Positions 8,087 to 16,180 of a stretch of 33,430 nucleotides of DNA are shown one piece after another; within the stretch, counting starts at the first letter, position 1, and each line of letters opens with the position of its first letter. This DNA comes from Actinomycetota bacterium. GTDB lineage: Bacteria > Actinomycetota > Nitriliruptoria > Nitriliruptorales > JAHWKO01. Both the position numbers and the translations under genes were made by a program. The notes under the pieces are model-generated. The model did not search any database. It was not told where the DNA came from and was given only the letters and a program-made list of their open reading frames with translations. The DNA lies in NCBI GenBank assembly GCA_019347675.1, contig JAHWKW010000026.1, positions 1 through 33,430 on the forward strand, in the 5' to 3' direction.

Positions 8087-9937
8087 ATGGTCAACCTAGA
8101 CGCGAACACCGCGATCCCGGAGGTCAAGGTCAACGGTGCGCCGCTGACACCGCCGCAACTGGCCCGATCGATCGCGCGCGTCGTCGTCGAACGGCAGCGC
8201 AACCTGCCGGCGATGTGCGAGGTGGAGTTCCTCATCCGGGACGGCCTGATCGTCATGCCTCCCGTGGCGGACAATCCGATGATGCGGCCTGGTGCTCCCC
8301 TCAAGGTCGAGGCCGGGCCCTCACAGATGGACCCGACGCAGACACCGTTGGGCGCGCTCTTCGACGGCGAGGTGGTGGCCGTTGAGGCCACGTTCACGCC
8401 CGAGGGGGGCCGTCGTTTCCTGTTGCGCGGCTACGACAAGAGTCACCGCATGCACCGCGCACGCAAGTCGCGCACCTTTGTGATGCAGTCCGACAACCTC
8501 ATCGCGACCTCGATCGGTCAGGAGCACGGGCTCACCGTGATCGCCGAGCCCGCGGGTGGACCACACGAGTACCTGTGCCAGCGCAACCAGACGGACTGGG
8601 AGTTCCTGATGGAGCGGGCACGGGAGATCGGGTTCGAGCTCGGTATGTCTGCGCTCGGGCAGCTCCTGTTCCGGCGCGCCGGGGCCGATGCGACCGCGGG
8701 TGTCCCGCAGCGACTGACGCTGGCCGGCAACCTCCTGTCGTTCCGGGTCCGCGCCACGTCGGCCGAGCAGGCCACGATGACGAAGGCGTACTCCTGGAAC
8801 ACGATGCTCAAGCAGCAGGTCATGGGGCTGGCTGCGCCACCGACGGGCGAGAACGTCCTGCCCGACCCGACGCTGCAAGCGCTGACGATCGCCGCGCGTC
8901 TTGGCTCCAGCGAGGACGCAAGCGTGGACATCCCGGTGGACCTGCCGCCGGAAGCCATCGCCAACGCCACCGCGATGCGAGCCCACGCCGCCAGCGCGTC
9001 GATCGAAGCGGAGGGAAGCTGCATCGGAAACCCCGCGATGGTTCCCGGGGGCAAGATCAGCGTGAGCGGGGTCGGGCAGAGCTTCGACGGTAGCTACGTG
9101 CTCACGATGGTGCGCCACGTGTTCGATCGCAATCACGAGGGAGGTGTCACCTGCTTCACCGTCAGCGGGGTCCACGACCGCAGCCTGTTCGGGCTGACAC
9201 AGCCGGGGGCGGCCACCCGAGCCAACGGGCACGGGGGTGGCGGTGCGAACCTCGGCAGCGCGGTGGTCGGCGTCGTCTCCAACACCAACGACCCACTCCA
9301 ACGTGGGCGCGTCAAGGTCGAGTTGCCCTGGCTCGGTGACTCGGTAGAAGGTCACTGGGCTCCTGTTGTCTCGCTGGGCGCAGGCGACGGGAAGGGCTTC
9401 CAGTGCATCCCCGAGGTGCACGACCAGGTGTTGGTGGTCTTCGAGCACGGAGACGTCCGACGCCCGTACGTCCTCGGAGGCATCTACGGCCCTCCCACCG
9501 AGCTGCCCGCCCCCCAGGTGACTGCCGTGATGAACGGCGAGACCAAGATCCGGACGTTCAAGACGTCCGCAGGCCACGAGCTGACCTTCACCGAGACCGA
9601 CACGCCGCTGGAGAAGTCGATCCTGATCAAGTCGATCGGGGGACAACTGATCGAGATCAAGGACGCGCCCCCCGCCAACACCATCACCCTGAGGTCGGGT
9701 CAGAACGAGATCGTGATCGACGGCACGCAACAGACGGTCACGGTCAAGTCCGCGGCCAACCTCAAGATCGAGGCGACGGCCAACCTGGAGCTGCAAGCCA
9801 CCGGTCAGCTCAAGCTCAAGGGCTCGACCGTGGACGTCGAGGGCACCGGACCGGTCAAGGTCAAGAGCGGGGCGGCGCTCGGTCTCGAGTCGGTCGGGAT
9901 CGCGGAACTCAAGGGCGCCACCGTGAAGATCAACTAG
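8087..9937 (+). CDS. VgrG/gp5-gp27-like central spike protein
   Basis: Product of 616 residues, the size expected for Afp8-type spikes. Residues about 1-370 match the gp27-like hub (RSIARVVVERQRNLPAMCEV, LLRGYDKSHRMHRARKSRTF, NQTDWEFLMERAREIGFELG). Residues about 390-475 are the gp5 OB-fold (VVGVVSNTNDPLQRGRVKVE, GHWAPVV, EVHDQVLVVFEHGDVRRPYV). Residues about 500-616 are short repeated strands typical of the triple-stranded beta-helix needle (LKIEATANLELQATGQLKLK, VEGTGPVKVKSG). No lysozyme domain and no C-terminal effector extension are present, so this is a structural spike. The trimer should carry the PAAR tip encoded 12 bases downstream. Confidence 0.93.
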   Translation: MVNLDANTAIPEVKVNGAPLTPPQLARSIARVVVERQRNLPAMCEVEFLIRDGLIVMPPVADNPMMRPGAPLKVEAGPSQMDPTQTPLGALFDGEVVAVEATFTPEGGRRFLLRGYDKSHRMHRARKSRTFVMQSDNLIATSIGQEHGLTVIAEPAGGPHEYLCQRNQTDWEFLMERAREIGFELGMSALGQLLFRRAGADATAGVPQRLTLAGNLLSFRVRATSAEQATMTKAYSWNTMLKQQVMGLAAPPTGENVLPDPTLQALTIAARLGSSEDASVDIPVDLPPEAIANATAMRAHAASASIEAEGSCIGNPAMVPGGKISVSGVGQSFDGSYVLTMVRHVFDRNHEGGVTCFTVSGVHDRSLFGLTQPGAATRANGHGGGGANLGSAVVGVVSNTNDPLQRGRVKVELPWLGDSVEGHWAPVVSLGAGDGKGFQCIPEVHDQVLVVFEHGDVRRPYVLGGIYGPPTELPAPQVTAVMNGETKIRTFKTSAGHELTFTETDTPLEKSILIKSIGGQLIEIKDAPPANTITLRSGQNEIVIDGTQQTVTVKSAANLKIEATANLELQATGQLKLKGSTVDVEGTGPVKVKSGAALGLESVGIAELKGATVKIN

Positions 9938-9949
9938 GAAAAGTCAGGC

Positions 9950-10249
9950 ATGCCTCCTGCTGCTCGCATCGGTGACGTCACCGCGACCGGTGACACGATC
10001 ATCCCGTTGCCCGGGGTTCCGCCCGCACGCGTGATCGTGCTCAACCAGCCTGCGGCCTGCGCTGGAGATCTGGTGTCGGGGCCGGCGTGTGTCGGGGCGA
10101 TCGAGAAGGGCAGCGCCACCGTGTTCATCGGGGGACGTCCGGCGGTGCGCGTCGGCGACACCGTCACCGGCACCAACCCGGCATCGGGTGCGCCCGTGAA
10201 GACGGCGATCGGCCCCCCGGGAGCCCTCACCGTCCAGATCGGAGGCTGA
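9950..10249 (+). CDS. PAAR-domain spike tip without histidines
   Basis: Product of 99 residues. It has the PAAR layout: MPPAARIGDVTATGDTI, then GSATVFIGGRPAVRVGDTV. In the known family the protein forms the cone on the spike end, with a metal held by His and Cys residues. Here there is not one His in the protein; only Cys37 and Cys47 could bind metal. It may therefore bind metal differently or not at all. The gene lies directly between spike and gp25 genes, as in other CIS loci. No effector domain is fused to it. Confidence 0.9.
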   Translation: MPPAARIGDVTATGDTIIPLPGVPPARVIVLNQPAACAGDLVSGPACVGAIEKGSATVFIGGRPAVRVGDTVTGTNPASGAPVKTAIGPPGALTVQIGG

Positions 10250-10250
10250 G

Positions 10251-10658
10251 GTGGCGTACAGCCCACCGTTCGTGGGACGCGGTCTCGCGTTCCCCCTGCG
10301 TACCAGCACGACCGGCGCGCTGGCACTCGTCGAGGACCGCACCGAACTGGAGGAGGCGATCCGTCTCATCGTCGGCACGGCGCCGGGGGAGCGGCCGATG
10401 CGCCCGGAGTTCGGGTGCCGCATCCACGACTACGTGTTCGCGCCCATCAACGACACCACCATCGGAAGCATCATCCACGCGGTCGAGCGCGCCATGGAAC
10501 GCTGGGAGCCGCGCATCGACGTCGAGCGCGTCGAGGTGTTCGCCGACGACGAGACCGAAGGCCTGCTGTACATCCGGTTGAGCTACCGCGTGAAGGAGAG
10601 CAACGACGAGCGCAATCTCGTGTTCCCCTTCTACACCATCCCCGACCACGAGGAGTGA
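10251..10658 (+). CDS. Baseplate wedge protein, GPW/gp25 family
   Basis: Product of 135 residues with a GTG start one base after the PAAR stop; GGAGG at 10241-10245 lies within the end of the PAAR gene. Family features are clear: FVGRGLAFPLRTSTTGALAL, ELEEAIRLIVGTAPGERPMR, PEFGCRIHDYVF, and a helix (IIHAVERAMERWEPRIDVER) followed by strands ending LVFPFY. In T4 and CIS particles gp25 bundles with gpJ-like proteins to form the wedge core and starts sheath polymerisation. The EPR-like core motif of gp25 appears here as WEPRI. Next gene begins 3 bases downstream. Confidence 0.93.
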   Translation: MAYSPPFVGRGLAFPLRTSTTGALALVEDRTELEEAIRLIVGTAPGERPMRPEFGCRIHDYVFAPINDTTIGSIIHAVERAMERWEPRIDVERVEVFADDETEGLLYIRLSYRVKESNDERNLVFPFYTIPDHEE

Positions 10659-10661
10659 GCG

Positions 10662-12608
10662 ATGCCGCTACCTGCTCCCAACCTCGACGACCGGCGGTTC
10701 CAGGAACTCGTCGACGACGCCAAGCGCATGGTCCAACAGCGCTGCCCGGGATGGACCGACCACAACGTGTCCGACCCAGGCGTGACCCTGATCGAGCTGT
10801 TCGCGTGGATGACCGACCTGCTCCTGTACCGACTGAACCGCGTCCCCGACCGCAACTATGTGAAGTTCCTGGAGCTGCTCGGTGTGCGCCTGTACCCGGC
10901 GACACCGGCACACGTCGGCGTCACCTTCTGGCTCTCCGGCGCGATCGAGCAACGCGTTGGCGTCCCGGCCGGGACCCAGGTGTCCACCGCGGTTGCGTCG
11001 GTCGACGACCCCGTGATCTTCCGCACCGTCGCTGACCTGGTCATGCCTCCGTGCCAGGTGGTCAGCGTCAAGGTCGAGCGGGCGGGGGACGGCACATACG
11101 ACGAGTCCGAGATCCTCAAGGGGGCCGGCCCCTTCGATGCCTTCCACGCGATCCCCAAGGTCGGTGACGTGGTGCTGCTCGGGTTGTCCGACGCCCTGCC
11201 ATCGTGCGCCGTACGGCTCGACCTGGACTGTCGGGTCGAGGGCGTCGGCGTCGACCCTGAGTTTCCTCCCCTCGTGTGGGAAGCCTGGGATGGCAAGAGC
11301 TGGATCGAGTGCGACCTCGACTCGGACACCACCGGGGGTCTCAACCAGTGGGGCGCCGTCGTGCTGCACCTTCCCGCCGACCACGCGGTATCGGTGATCG
11401 ACCGCCAGCCTGCGGGTTGGCTCCGTTGCCGCGTGCTGGCCCCCGAGGAAGAGCAACCCTTCTACACGGCGTCGCCGGAGATCGTGTCGGTGACCGCCCA
11501 CACGGTCGGCGGGACGACGACCGCCGTGAACGCCACCGAGGTCACGGACGAGATCGTCGGGATGTCCGAGGGGGTCCCCGGGCAGCGCTTCACCTTGGCG
11601 AAGGCCCCGGTCCTTGCAGGCGAGGAACGCCTGGAAGTGGAGGTGGCGGCCGGACCGGGCTGGGAGCGCTGGACCCAGGTCGACGACTTCGCGGAACAAC
11701 AGGACTCCGACAACGTGTTCGTCCTGGATCACGTGTCCGGCGAGATCCGATTCGGCCCCAGCGTGCGGATGGCCGACGGCTCCGTCCACCAGTACGGGGC
11801 GGTCCCACCGAAGGGCTCCCCCATCCGGATCCCCCGGTACCTGACGGGCGGGGGAACCCACGGGAACGTGGCGGCGCGCACGGTGACCCAGATGATGACC
11901 GCCATCCCGCTGGTTGACCGCGTCGTCAACCGGCGCAGCGCCTCGGGGGGCGTGGACGTCGAGTCGGTTGACAACGCTCGCGAGCGCGGCCCGATCTCCC
12001 TGCGCACCCGCAACCGGGCGGTCACCGCCGAGGACTACGAGCACCTGGCGAAGGGAGCCGCTCCGGAGCTCGCCCGGGTGCGGTGCGAGCCTGCCGGCGA
12101 CGGCGGCGAGCCGGGGGTCGCGCGGGTGCTGGTGGTGCCGGCGGTCACGACCGGGGACGCTCAGCTCCGTTTCGAGGAGTTCATCCCCGCCGAGGAGACC
12201 CTCGCGCGCGTCGCGGAGCACCTCGACGAACGCCTCACCATCGGAGCGCGGGTGGTGGTGGAGCCGCCGCTGTACCTGGGGGTCACGATCGTGGCGACGG
12301 TGCGCGCGAAGCGGACGGCGAACCCGCAGCGACTGCACGACGCCGCGGTGGCCGCCCTGTACGGCTACTTCCACCCGACCGTCGGGGGCCCGGACGGGGA
12401 CGGCTGGCCGTTCGGTCGCTCCCTCCACGTCGGCGAGGTGTACGCGGTGCTCCAGGGCCTCGACGGCACGGAGTTCGTCGAGGAGGCTCTGCTGTTCGCG
12501 GCCGACCCGATCACCGGCGAGCGCGGCGACCCAACCGAGCGGCTGGAGCTGGACAGCAACGCGTTGCTCTTCTCCTACGAGCACCGCGTCCGGGTCGAGT
12601 CCGGATAG
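10662..12608 (+). CDS. Baseplate J-like wedge protein
   Basis: Product of 648 residues, matching the putative baseplate assembly family (Afp11 / T4 gp6-like). The start is diagnostic: NLDDRRFQELVDDAKRMVQ, then WTDHNVSDPGVTLIELFAWM, LLLYRLNRVPDRNYVKFLEL. The middle (about 120-400) is variable with many beta strands. The C-terminal half has the J-like signature (RTRNRAVTAEDYEHLAKGA, PELARVRCEP, then the LYLGVTIVATVRAK segment). It should dimerise around gp25 to form the iris of the baseplate. A long reading frame on the opposite strand is a shadow of this gene. Spacing to gp25 is 3 bases, supporting co-translation. Confidence 0.93.
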   Translation: MPLPAPNLDDRRFQELVDDAKRMVQQRCPGWTDHNVSDPGVTLIELFAWMTDLLLYRLNRVPDRNYVKFLELLGVRLYPATPAHVGVTFWLSGAIEQRVGVPAGTQVSTAVASVDDPVIFRTVADLVMPPCQVVSVKVERAGDGTYDESEILKGAGPFDAFHAIPKVGDVVLLGLSDALPSCAVRLDLDCRVEGVGVDPEFPPLVWEAWDGKSWIECDLDSDTTGGLNQWGAVVLHLPADHAVSVIDRQPAGWLRCRVLAPEEEQPFYTASPEIVSVTAHTVGGTTTAVNATEVTDEIVGMSEGVPGQRFTLAKAPVLAGEERLEVEVAAGPGWERWTQVDDFAEQQDSDNVFVLDHVSGEIRFGPSVRMADGSVHQYGAVPPKGSPIRIPRYLTGGGTHGNVAARTVTQMMTAIPLVDRVVNRRSASGGVDVESVDNARERGPISLRTRNRAVTAEDYEHLAKGAAPELARVRCEPAGDGGEPGVARVLVVPAVTTGDAQLRFEEFIPAEETLARVAEHLDERLTIGARVVVEPPLYLGVTIVATVRAKRTANPQRLHDAAVAALYGYFHPTVGGPDGDGWPFGRSLHVGEVYAVLQGLDGTEFVEEALLFAADPITGERGDPTERLELDSNALLFSYEHRVRVESG

Positions 12609-12637
12609 GACCCGGCGAACCGACGAGGAGCACCGAC

Positions 12638-13186
12638 ATGCGCGGCACCGTCGAAGGGCTGATCAACCCGCATCCGCTGGCGACGGCCCTGCCGGCCGTA
12701 TACCAGGGGGAGGGGTTCACGGAGCGATTCCTGTCGGCCTTCGACGACGCGCTGGCACCAGTGATGAGCACCCTGGAAAACCTCGACGCCTACCTCGATC
12801 CATCACTGTGCCCGCCGGACTTCCTGCCCTGGCTGGCCGGTTGGGTCGGGCTCGAGCTGGACGAGAACTGGACGTTGGCCCAGCAGCGTCGGCTGGTCGC
12901 GACGACCGTCGAGCTCCTCCAGTGGCGGGGCACCCGACGGGGCCTGGTGGAGCTGATCCAGCGCTTCCTTGGGATCGGAGAGGACCATATCGAGGTGACC
13001 GACTCGGGCGGGGTCACCTGGTCGGTCGCGCCGGGGTCCGCCCCGCCCGTCTCCACTCCCCCGACCCTGAAGGTCCGCGTCCGGGTGGCGTCTCCCGACG
13101 AGGTGGACGACCGCCGGCTGGAGCACCTGGTCGCCGCATCCACACCAGCGCACGTGACCTACGAGGTGGAGGTCGTGGCGTCGTGA
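12638..13186 (+). CDS. Phage tail protein I (gpI)-like baseplate protein
   Basis: Product of 182 residues with ATG at 12638; GAGGAG lies about 7 bases upstream. The frame is open far upstream but overlaps gpJ there, so the longer version is rejected. The protein shows the P2 gpI pattern: LATALPAVYQGEGFTERFLS, ENLDAYLDPSLCPPDFLPWL, then GWVGLELDENWTLAQQRRLV and LLQWRGTRRGLVELIQRFLG. It usually completes the wedge and connects to fibres. No fibre gene follows here: the next gene overlaps this stop as GTGA and encodes a membrane protein. Confidence 0.9.
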   Translation: MRGTVEGLINPHPLATALPAVYQGEGFTERFLSAFDDALAPVMSTLENLDAYLDPSLCPPDFLPWLAGWVGLELDENWTLAQQRRLVATTVELLQWRGTRRGLVELIQRFLGIGEDHIEVTDSGGVTWSVAPGSAPPVSTPPTLKVRVRVASPDEVDDRRLEHLVAASTPAHVTYEVEVVAS

Positions 13187-14967
13187 TCGTCTGCTCGAAC
13201 TGCGGGTTCCACAACGAGGACGGGGCGCGCTTCTGCGGGCACTGCCGGGAGTTCCTCCAGTGGACCGGCCGGACCGTCGAGGAGGCCTCCGAACCGGAGC
13301 CGGAGGCCGAGCCGGCCGCCGAGGACGCGGCAGCCAAGGGCGTCGTGGAACGCGTCGTTGAGAAGCTGACGGGCAAGGACCAGCGCGACGAGCGGGCGTC
13401 CACCACCCTGGCAGCTGCGAGGAGGATCGACGCCGACGCGACGCCGGCCGGCGAGGAGGGGACCGGCGAGGACGCGGCCGCCGCGCTCCAGGCGGAGACG
13501 GCCGCGCGCGCGGACGAGGAGGCGCGGCAGGCCCAGCGGAGGCGCCAGGAGGCCGAGGCGCTCGCCCGTGAGCAGGCGGAGGCCACCGAACGGGCCCGCC
13601 AGCGGGCCGACGAAGCGGAACGCGCCCGGCGGGCCGCCGACGAGCAGGCCCGCAAGGAGGCCGAGGCGATGGAGCAGGCCCAGCGGGAGCTGCAGGCCGC
13701 CCGCGCCGCCCGGGAGGAGAAGCAAGAGCAGCTCCGGCGCGAGTTGGAGGCAGCCGAGGCAGCCCGGAAGGAGGCGGAGGAGCGAGCCCGGGCCGAGGCC
13801 GAGGCCGCCGAGGCTGCGGCGGGGGCAGCCGCCGAGGCCGAGGAGGCGCGGCGCACTGCCGAAGCCAAGGCCCAGGAGGAGGCCGAAGCCGCCGAGCGGG
13901 CCCGGCGGGCGGCCGCCATGGTGGCCCGTCCCAAGCCCGTCGCGCTCCGCCGTCCGGCGCCGGCCCCCGCCGATCCCTTCCCGACGGCGAAGGCGCGACC
14001 GGTACCGGAGACGGCGACGTCATGGACCGCGACCGAGCCGGTTGACGGCGCGCCGCAACCCACGGCGCCCGCACCCGACAAGCCGGCGCCCAAGCCGGTC
14101 AAGCCCGGCCGGAGCAGGGCCCGGCCGACCGCTCGGGGCAGTTACGGTCCGCCGACCCGCAAGCCGCGACCCGGCGATCTCATCTGCGGGGTCTGCGGGG
14201 AGAGCAACGGTCCCGCCCGCAACTTCTGCCGGCGGTGCGGCAACAGTCTCGCCGAGGCGGAGGTCGCCCGCCCACCGTGGTGGCGACGGCTGCTACCGAA
14301 GCGGTACGCCGCCGGGGAGCGGCCGGGCCACCGCGGGGCGAAGGCCAAGGGACGGGCGGCCATGAAGGGCGCTCGCGGGATCCGCCGGTTCGTCATGGGC
14401 GGGGTCGGGAAGGTCACGCGGTTGCTGATGCTGGTCGCGTTCGCCCTCGGGGCGGTCGGCATCTCGTTCAACCCCGGCCTGCGCGGCTCGGTGATGGGGT
14501 GGGGCTCTGACGTGTTCCGGTCCGTCCGGGCGATGATCGCCCCGCAGTTCGAGCCGGTGCTGCCGGTCGGGGCGGAGGCGTCCTCGTCGCTGCCCGATCA
14601 CCCACCTGACGATGCGATCAACAACACCTCCAACCGCTGGTGGGCCGAGGCCGCTCCCGGCAACGGAGAGGGCCAGCGGCTACTGATCACGTTCCCCGAA
14701 CCGGTCGACATCGCGGTCGTTGGGGTCACGCCCGGGGCGGCGAACCCAGAGGAGTTCATCGCGCAGCCTCGACCCCGGCTGCTCCATCTGGTCTTCAGCA
14801 ACGGGACGACCGCGGACTTGCGGATCGCGGATGAGCACACGTTCCAGACCTTCAACGTCACTGCGACGGGTGTGACATCGGTCGAGGTTCAGATCATCGA
14901 GGCGTGGCAGGGACAGTCGGGCAGTGACTTGGCCATCACCACGATCGAGTTCCGGACCCGGCGCTGA
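13183..14967 (+). CDS. Double zinc-ribbon, coiled-coil, single-pass membrane protein (possible CisA-type CIS partner)
   Basis: Product of 594 residues; the GTG start overlaps the gpI stop (GTGA). In order: zinc ribbon 1 (Cys4, Cys7, Cys18, Cys21); an Ala/Glu/Arg coiled coil at about 95-245; a Pro-rich linker; zinc ribbon 2 (Cys335, Cys338, Cys349, Cys352); a very basic stretch; one membrane helix at about 411-430 (VTRLLMLVAFALGAVGISF); and a C-terminal beta domain at about 460-594 (DAINNTSNRWWAEAAPG, LLITFPEPVDIAVVGVTPG) like discoidin/galactose-binding folds. The basic flank predicts N-inside, C-outside. The layout resembles CisA, reported in Streptomyces as a membrane protein needed for CIS contraction. 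That link is inference from architecture and operon position. It ends the operon. Confidence 0.85.
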   Translation: MIVCSNCGFHNEDGARFCGHCREFLQWTGRTVEEASEPEPEAEPAAEDAAAKGVVERVVEKLTGKDQRDERASTTLAAARRIDADATPAGEEGTGEDAAAALQAETAARADEEARQAQRRRQEAEALAREQAEATERARQRADEAERARRAADEQARKEAEAMEQAQRELQAARAAREEKQEQLRRELEAAEAARKEAEERARAEAEAAEAAAGAAAEAEEARRTAEAKAQEEAEAAERARRAAAMVARPKPVALRRPAPAPADPFPTAKARPVPETATSWTATEPVDGAPQPTAPAPDKPAPKPVKPGRSRARPTARGSYGPPTRKPRPGDLICGVCGESNGPARNFCRRCGNSLAEAEVARPPWWRRLLPKRYAAGERPGHRGAKAKGRAAMKGARGIRRFVMGGVGKVTRLLMLVAFALGAVGISFNPGLRGSVMGWGSDVFRSVRAMIAPQFEPVLPVGAEASSSLPDHPPDDAINNTSNRWWAEAAPGNGEGQRLLITFPEPVDIAVVGVTPGAANPEEFIAQPRPRLLHLVFSNGTTADLRIADEHTFQTFNVTATGVTSVEVQIIEAWQGQSGSDLAITTIEFRTRR

Positions 14968-14969
14968 CC

Positions 14970-15030
14970 GGATCGGGTGGGGTCCCGCACGCGCGTGCTC
15001 GGCGTCCGTGTCTCCACCCCCAGTGACGGG
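14970..15030. terminator. Possible shared terminator between convergent genes
   Basis: The 63 bases between the CIS operon end and the asd end contain the perfect 12-bp palindrome GCACGCGCGTGC (14987-14998), enclosed by a possible outer stem (GGGTGG near 14975 with CCACCC near 15016). No T-run is present. Convergent genes commonly share such hairpins in high-GC genomes; support here is structural only. Confidence 0.3.
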
Positions 15031-16176
15031 CTACAGCTCCGGGGCGAGCAGCTCGGCGATCTGCACCGTGTTCAACGCCGCGCCCTTGAGCAGGTTGTCA
15101 CCGCTGACCCACACGTTCAGCGAATGCGGGTCGGCCAGGTCGCGGCGAACCCGGCCGACGAAGACCTCGTCGCGGCCGGCGCTCTCCAGCGGGGTGGGGT
15201 AGGCCAGGGGCTCGCCGTCCTGGCCGGTGCCGTCCTCCACCACCAGGCCCGGGGCGGCATCGACCGCCGCGAGCGCGTCCGCGACGGTCGGTTCACGTGC
15301 GAAGGTCAGCCGTGCGGCGATCGAGTGGCCCACCGCCACGGGGACCCGGACGCACGTCGGCGAGACCTGCAGCGCCGGCAGCTCGAGGATCTTGCGGCTC
15401 TCGTTGACGAGCTTCCACTCCTCGTCGGTGTACCGCTCGTCGGTGAACGAACCGCAGTGGGCCAGCACGTTGAGCGCCACCGCCTTGCTGAACTGCTCGG
15501 GCTGGACGGACGTCGCCGCGTCGGCGCCCCGTCGCCGGAGCATGTCGGGATCCTCCACCAGCTTGCGGGTCTGCTCGATCAGCTCGGTGATCCCCTTCTG
15601 ACCCGCGCCGCTCGCCGACTGGTAGGAGGTGGCGACCATCGCGATCAGCCCGAACGCGTCGTGCAGCGGCTTGACCGCCACCGTCAGGACCATCGTGGTG
15701 CAGTTGGGGTTGGCCACGATGCCGATGGGTCGGGTGGTGAGCGCGTGCGGGTTCACCTCGGTCACGACCAGCGGCACGTCGGGGTCGCCGCGCCACGCCG
15801 ACGAGTTGTCGACGACCGTCGCGCCCCGCCCCGCCGCGATCGGCGCCCACTCCCGCGACACGTCACTGCCGGCGGAGAACAAGGCCAGATCGACGCGGTC
15901 GAACACCTCGGGGGCGAGCGTCACGACCTCGACGTCGTGGTCGCCGTAGCGGATGCGCCGCCCGGCCGACCGTTCGCTGGCGACCATGACCGGGTCGCCG
16001 TCGATCGGGAACGCGCGCTCGACCAGCAGGCGGCGCATCTCCTCACCGACCGCACCGGTGGCGCCAACGATCGCTAACCGCAACGGGCGGTTGGATGCGC
16101 CGGCCTGTTCCTGGCGCTCCCCGGCGGGGCGCTGCACGCGAGCGCGTGGTTGTGGTTCGGCGTCCGGTTCGGTCAT
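15031..16176 (-). CDS. asd: Aspartate-semialdehyde dehydrogenase
   Basis: Product of 381 residues from ATG 16176, four bases after the lysC stop; an in-frame start 21 codons earlier lies inside lysC and is not needed. It reduces aspartyl phosphate to aspartate semialdehyde with NADPH in lysine, threonine, methionine and diaminopimelate synthesis. After about 30 extra polar residues comes the Rossmann motif LAIVGATGAVGEEM. The catalytic cysteine is in IVANPNCTTMVL; the second signature is SYQSASGAGQKG; substrate-binding residues fall in RVPVAVGHS. This is the typical bacterial form. It forms an operon with lysC, and ends convergently with the CIS operon. Confidence 0.95.
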   Translation of the reverse strand: MTEPDAEPQPRARVQRPAGERQEQAGASNRPLRLAIVGATGAVGEEMRRLLVERAFPIDGDPVMVASERSAGRRIRYGDHDVEVVTLAPEVFDRVDLALFSAGSDVSREWAPIAAGRGATVVDNSSAWRGDPDVPLVVTEVNPHALTTRPIGIVANPNCTTMVLTVAVKPLHDAFGLIAMVATSYQSASGAGQKGITELIEQTRKLVEDPDMLRRRGADAATSVQPEQFSKAVALNVLAHCGSFTDERYTDEEWKLVNESRKILELPALQVSPTCVRVPVAVGHSIAARLTFAREPTVADALAAVDAAPGLVVEDGTGQDGEPLAYPTPLESAGRDEVFVGRVRRDLADPHSLNVWVSGDNLLKGAALNTVQIAELLAPEL

Positions 16177-16180
16177 GTCG

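Noticed and set aside
8321-9796. 491-codon frame on the minus strand
   Set aside because: Shadow of the spike gene; no recognisable domain.
10668-12584. 638-codon frame on the minus strand
   Set aside because: Exact shadow of gpJ, with His/Arg-rich low-complexity sequence and no family pattern.
11914-13182. Long upstream extension of the zinc-ribbon membrane protein frame
   Set aside because: It overlaps gpJ and gpI in another frame; the zinc ribbon and GTGA overlap fix the start at 13183.
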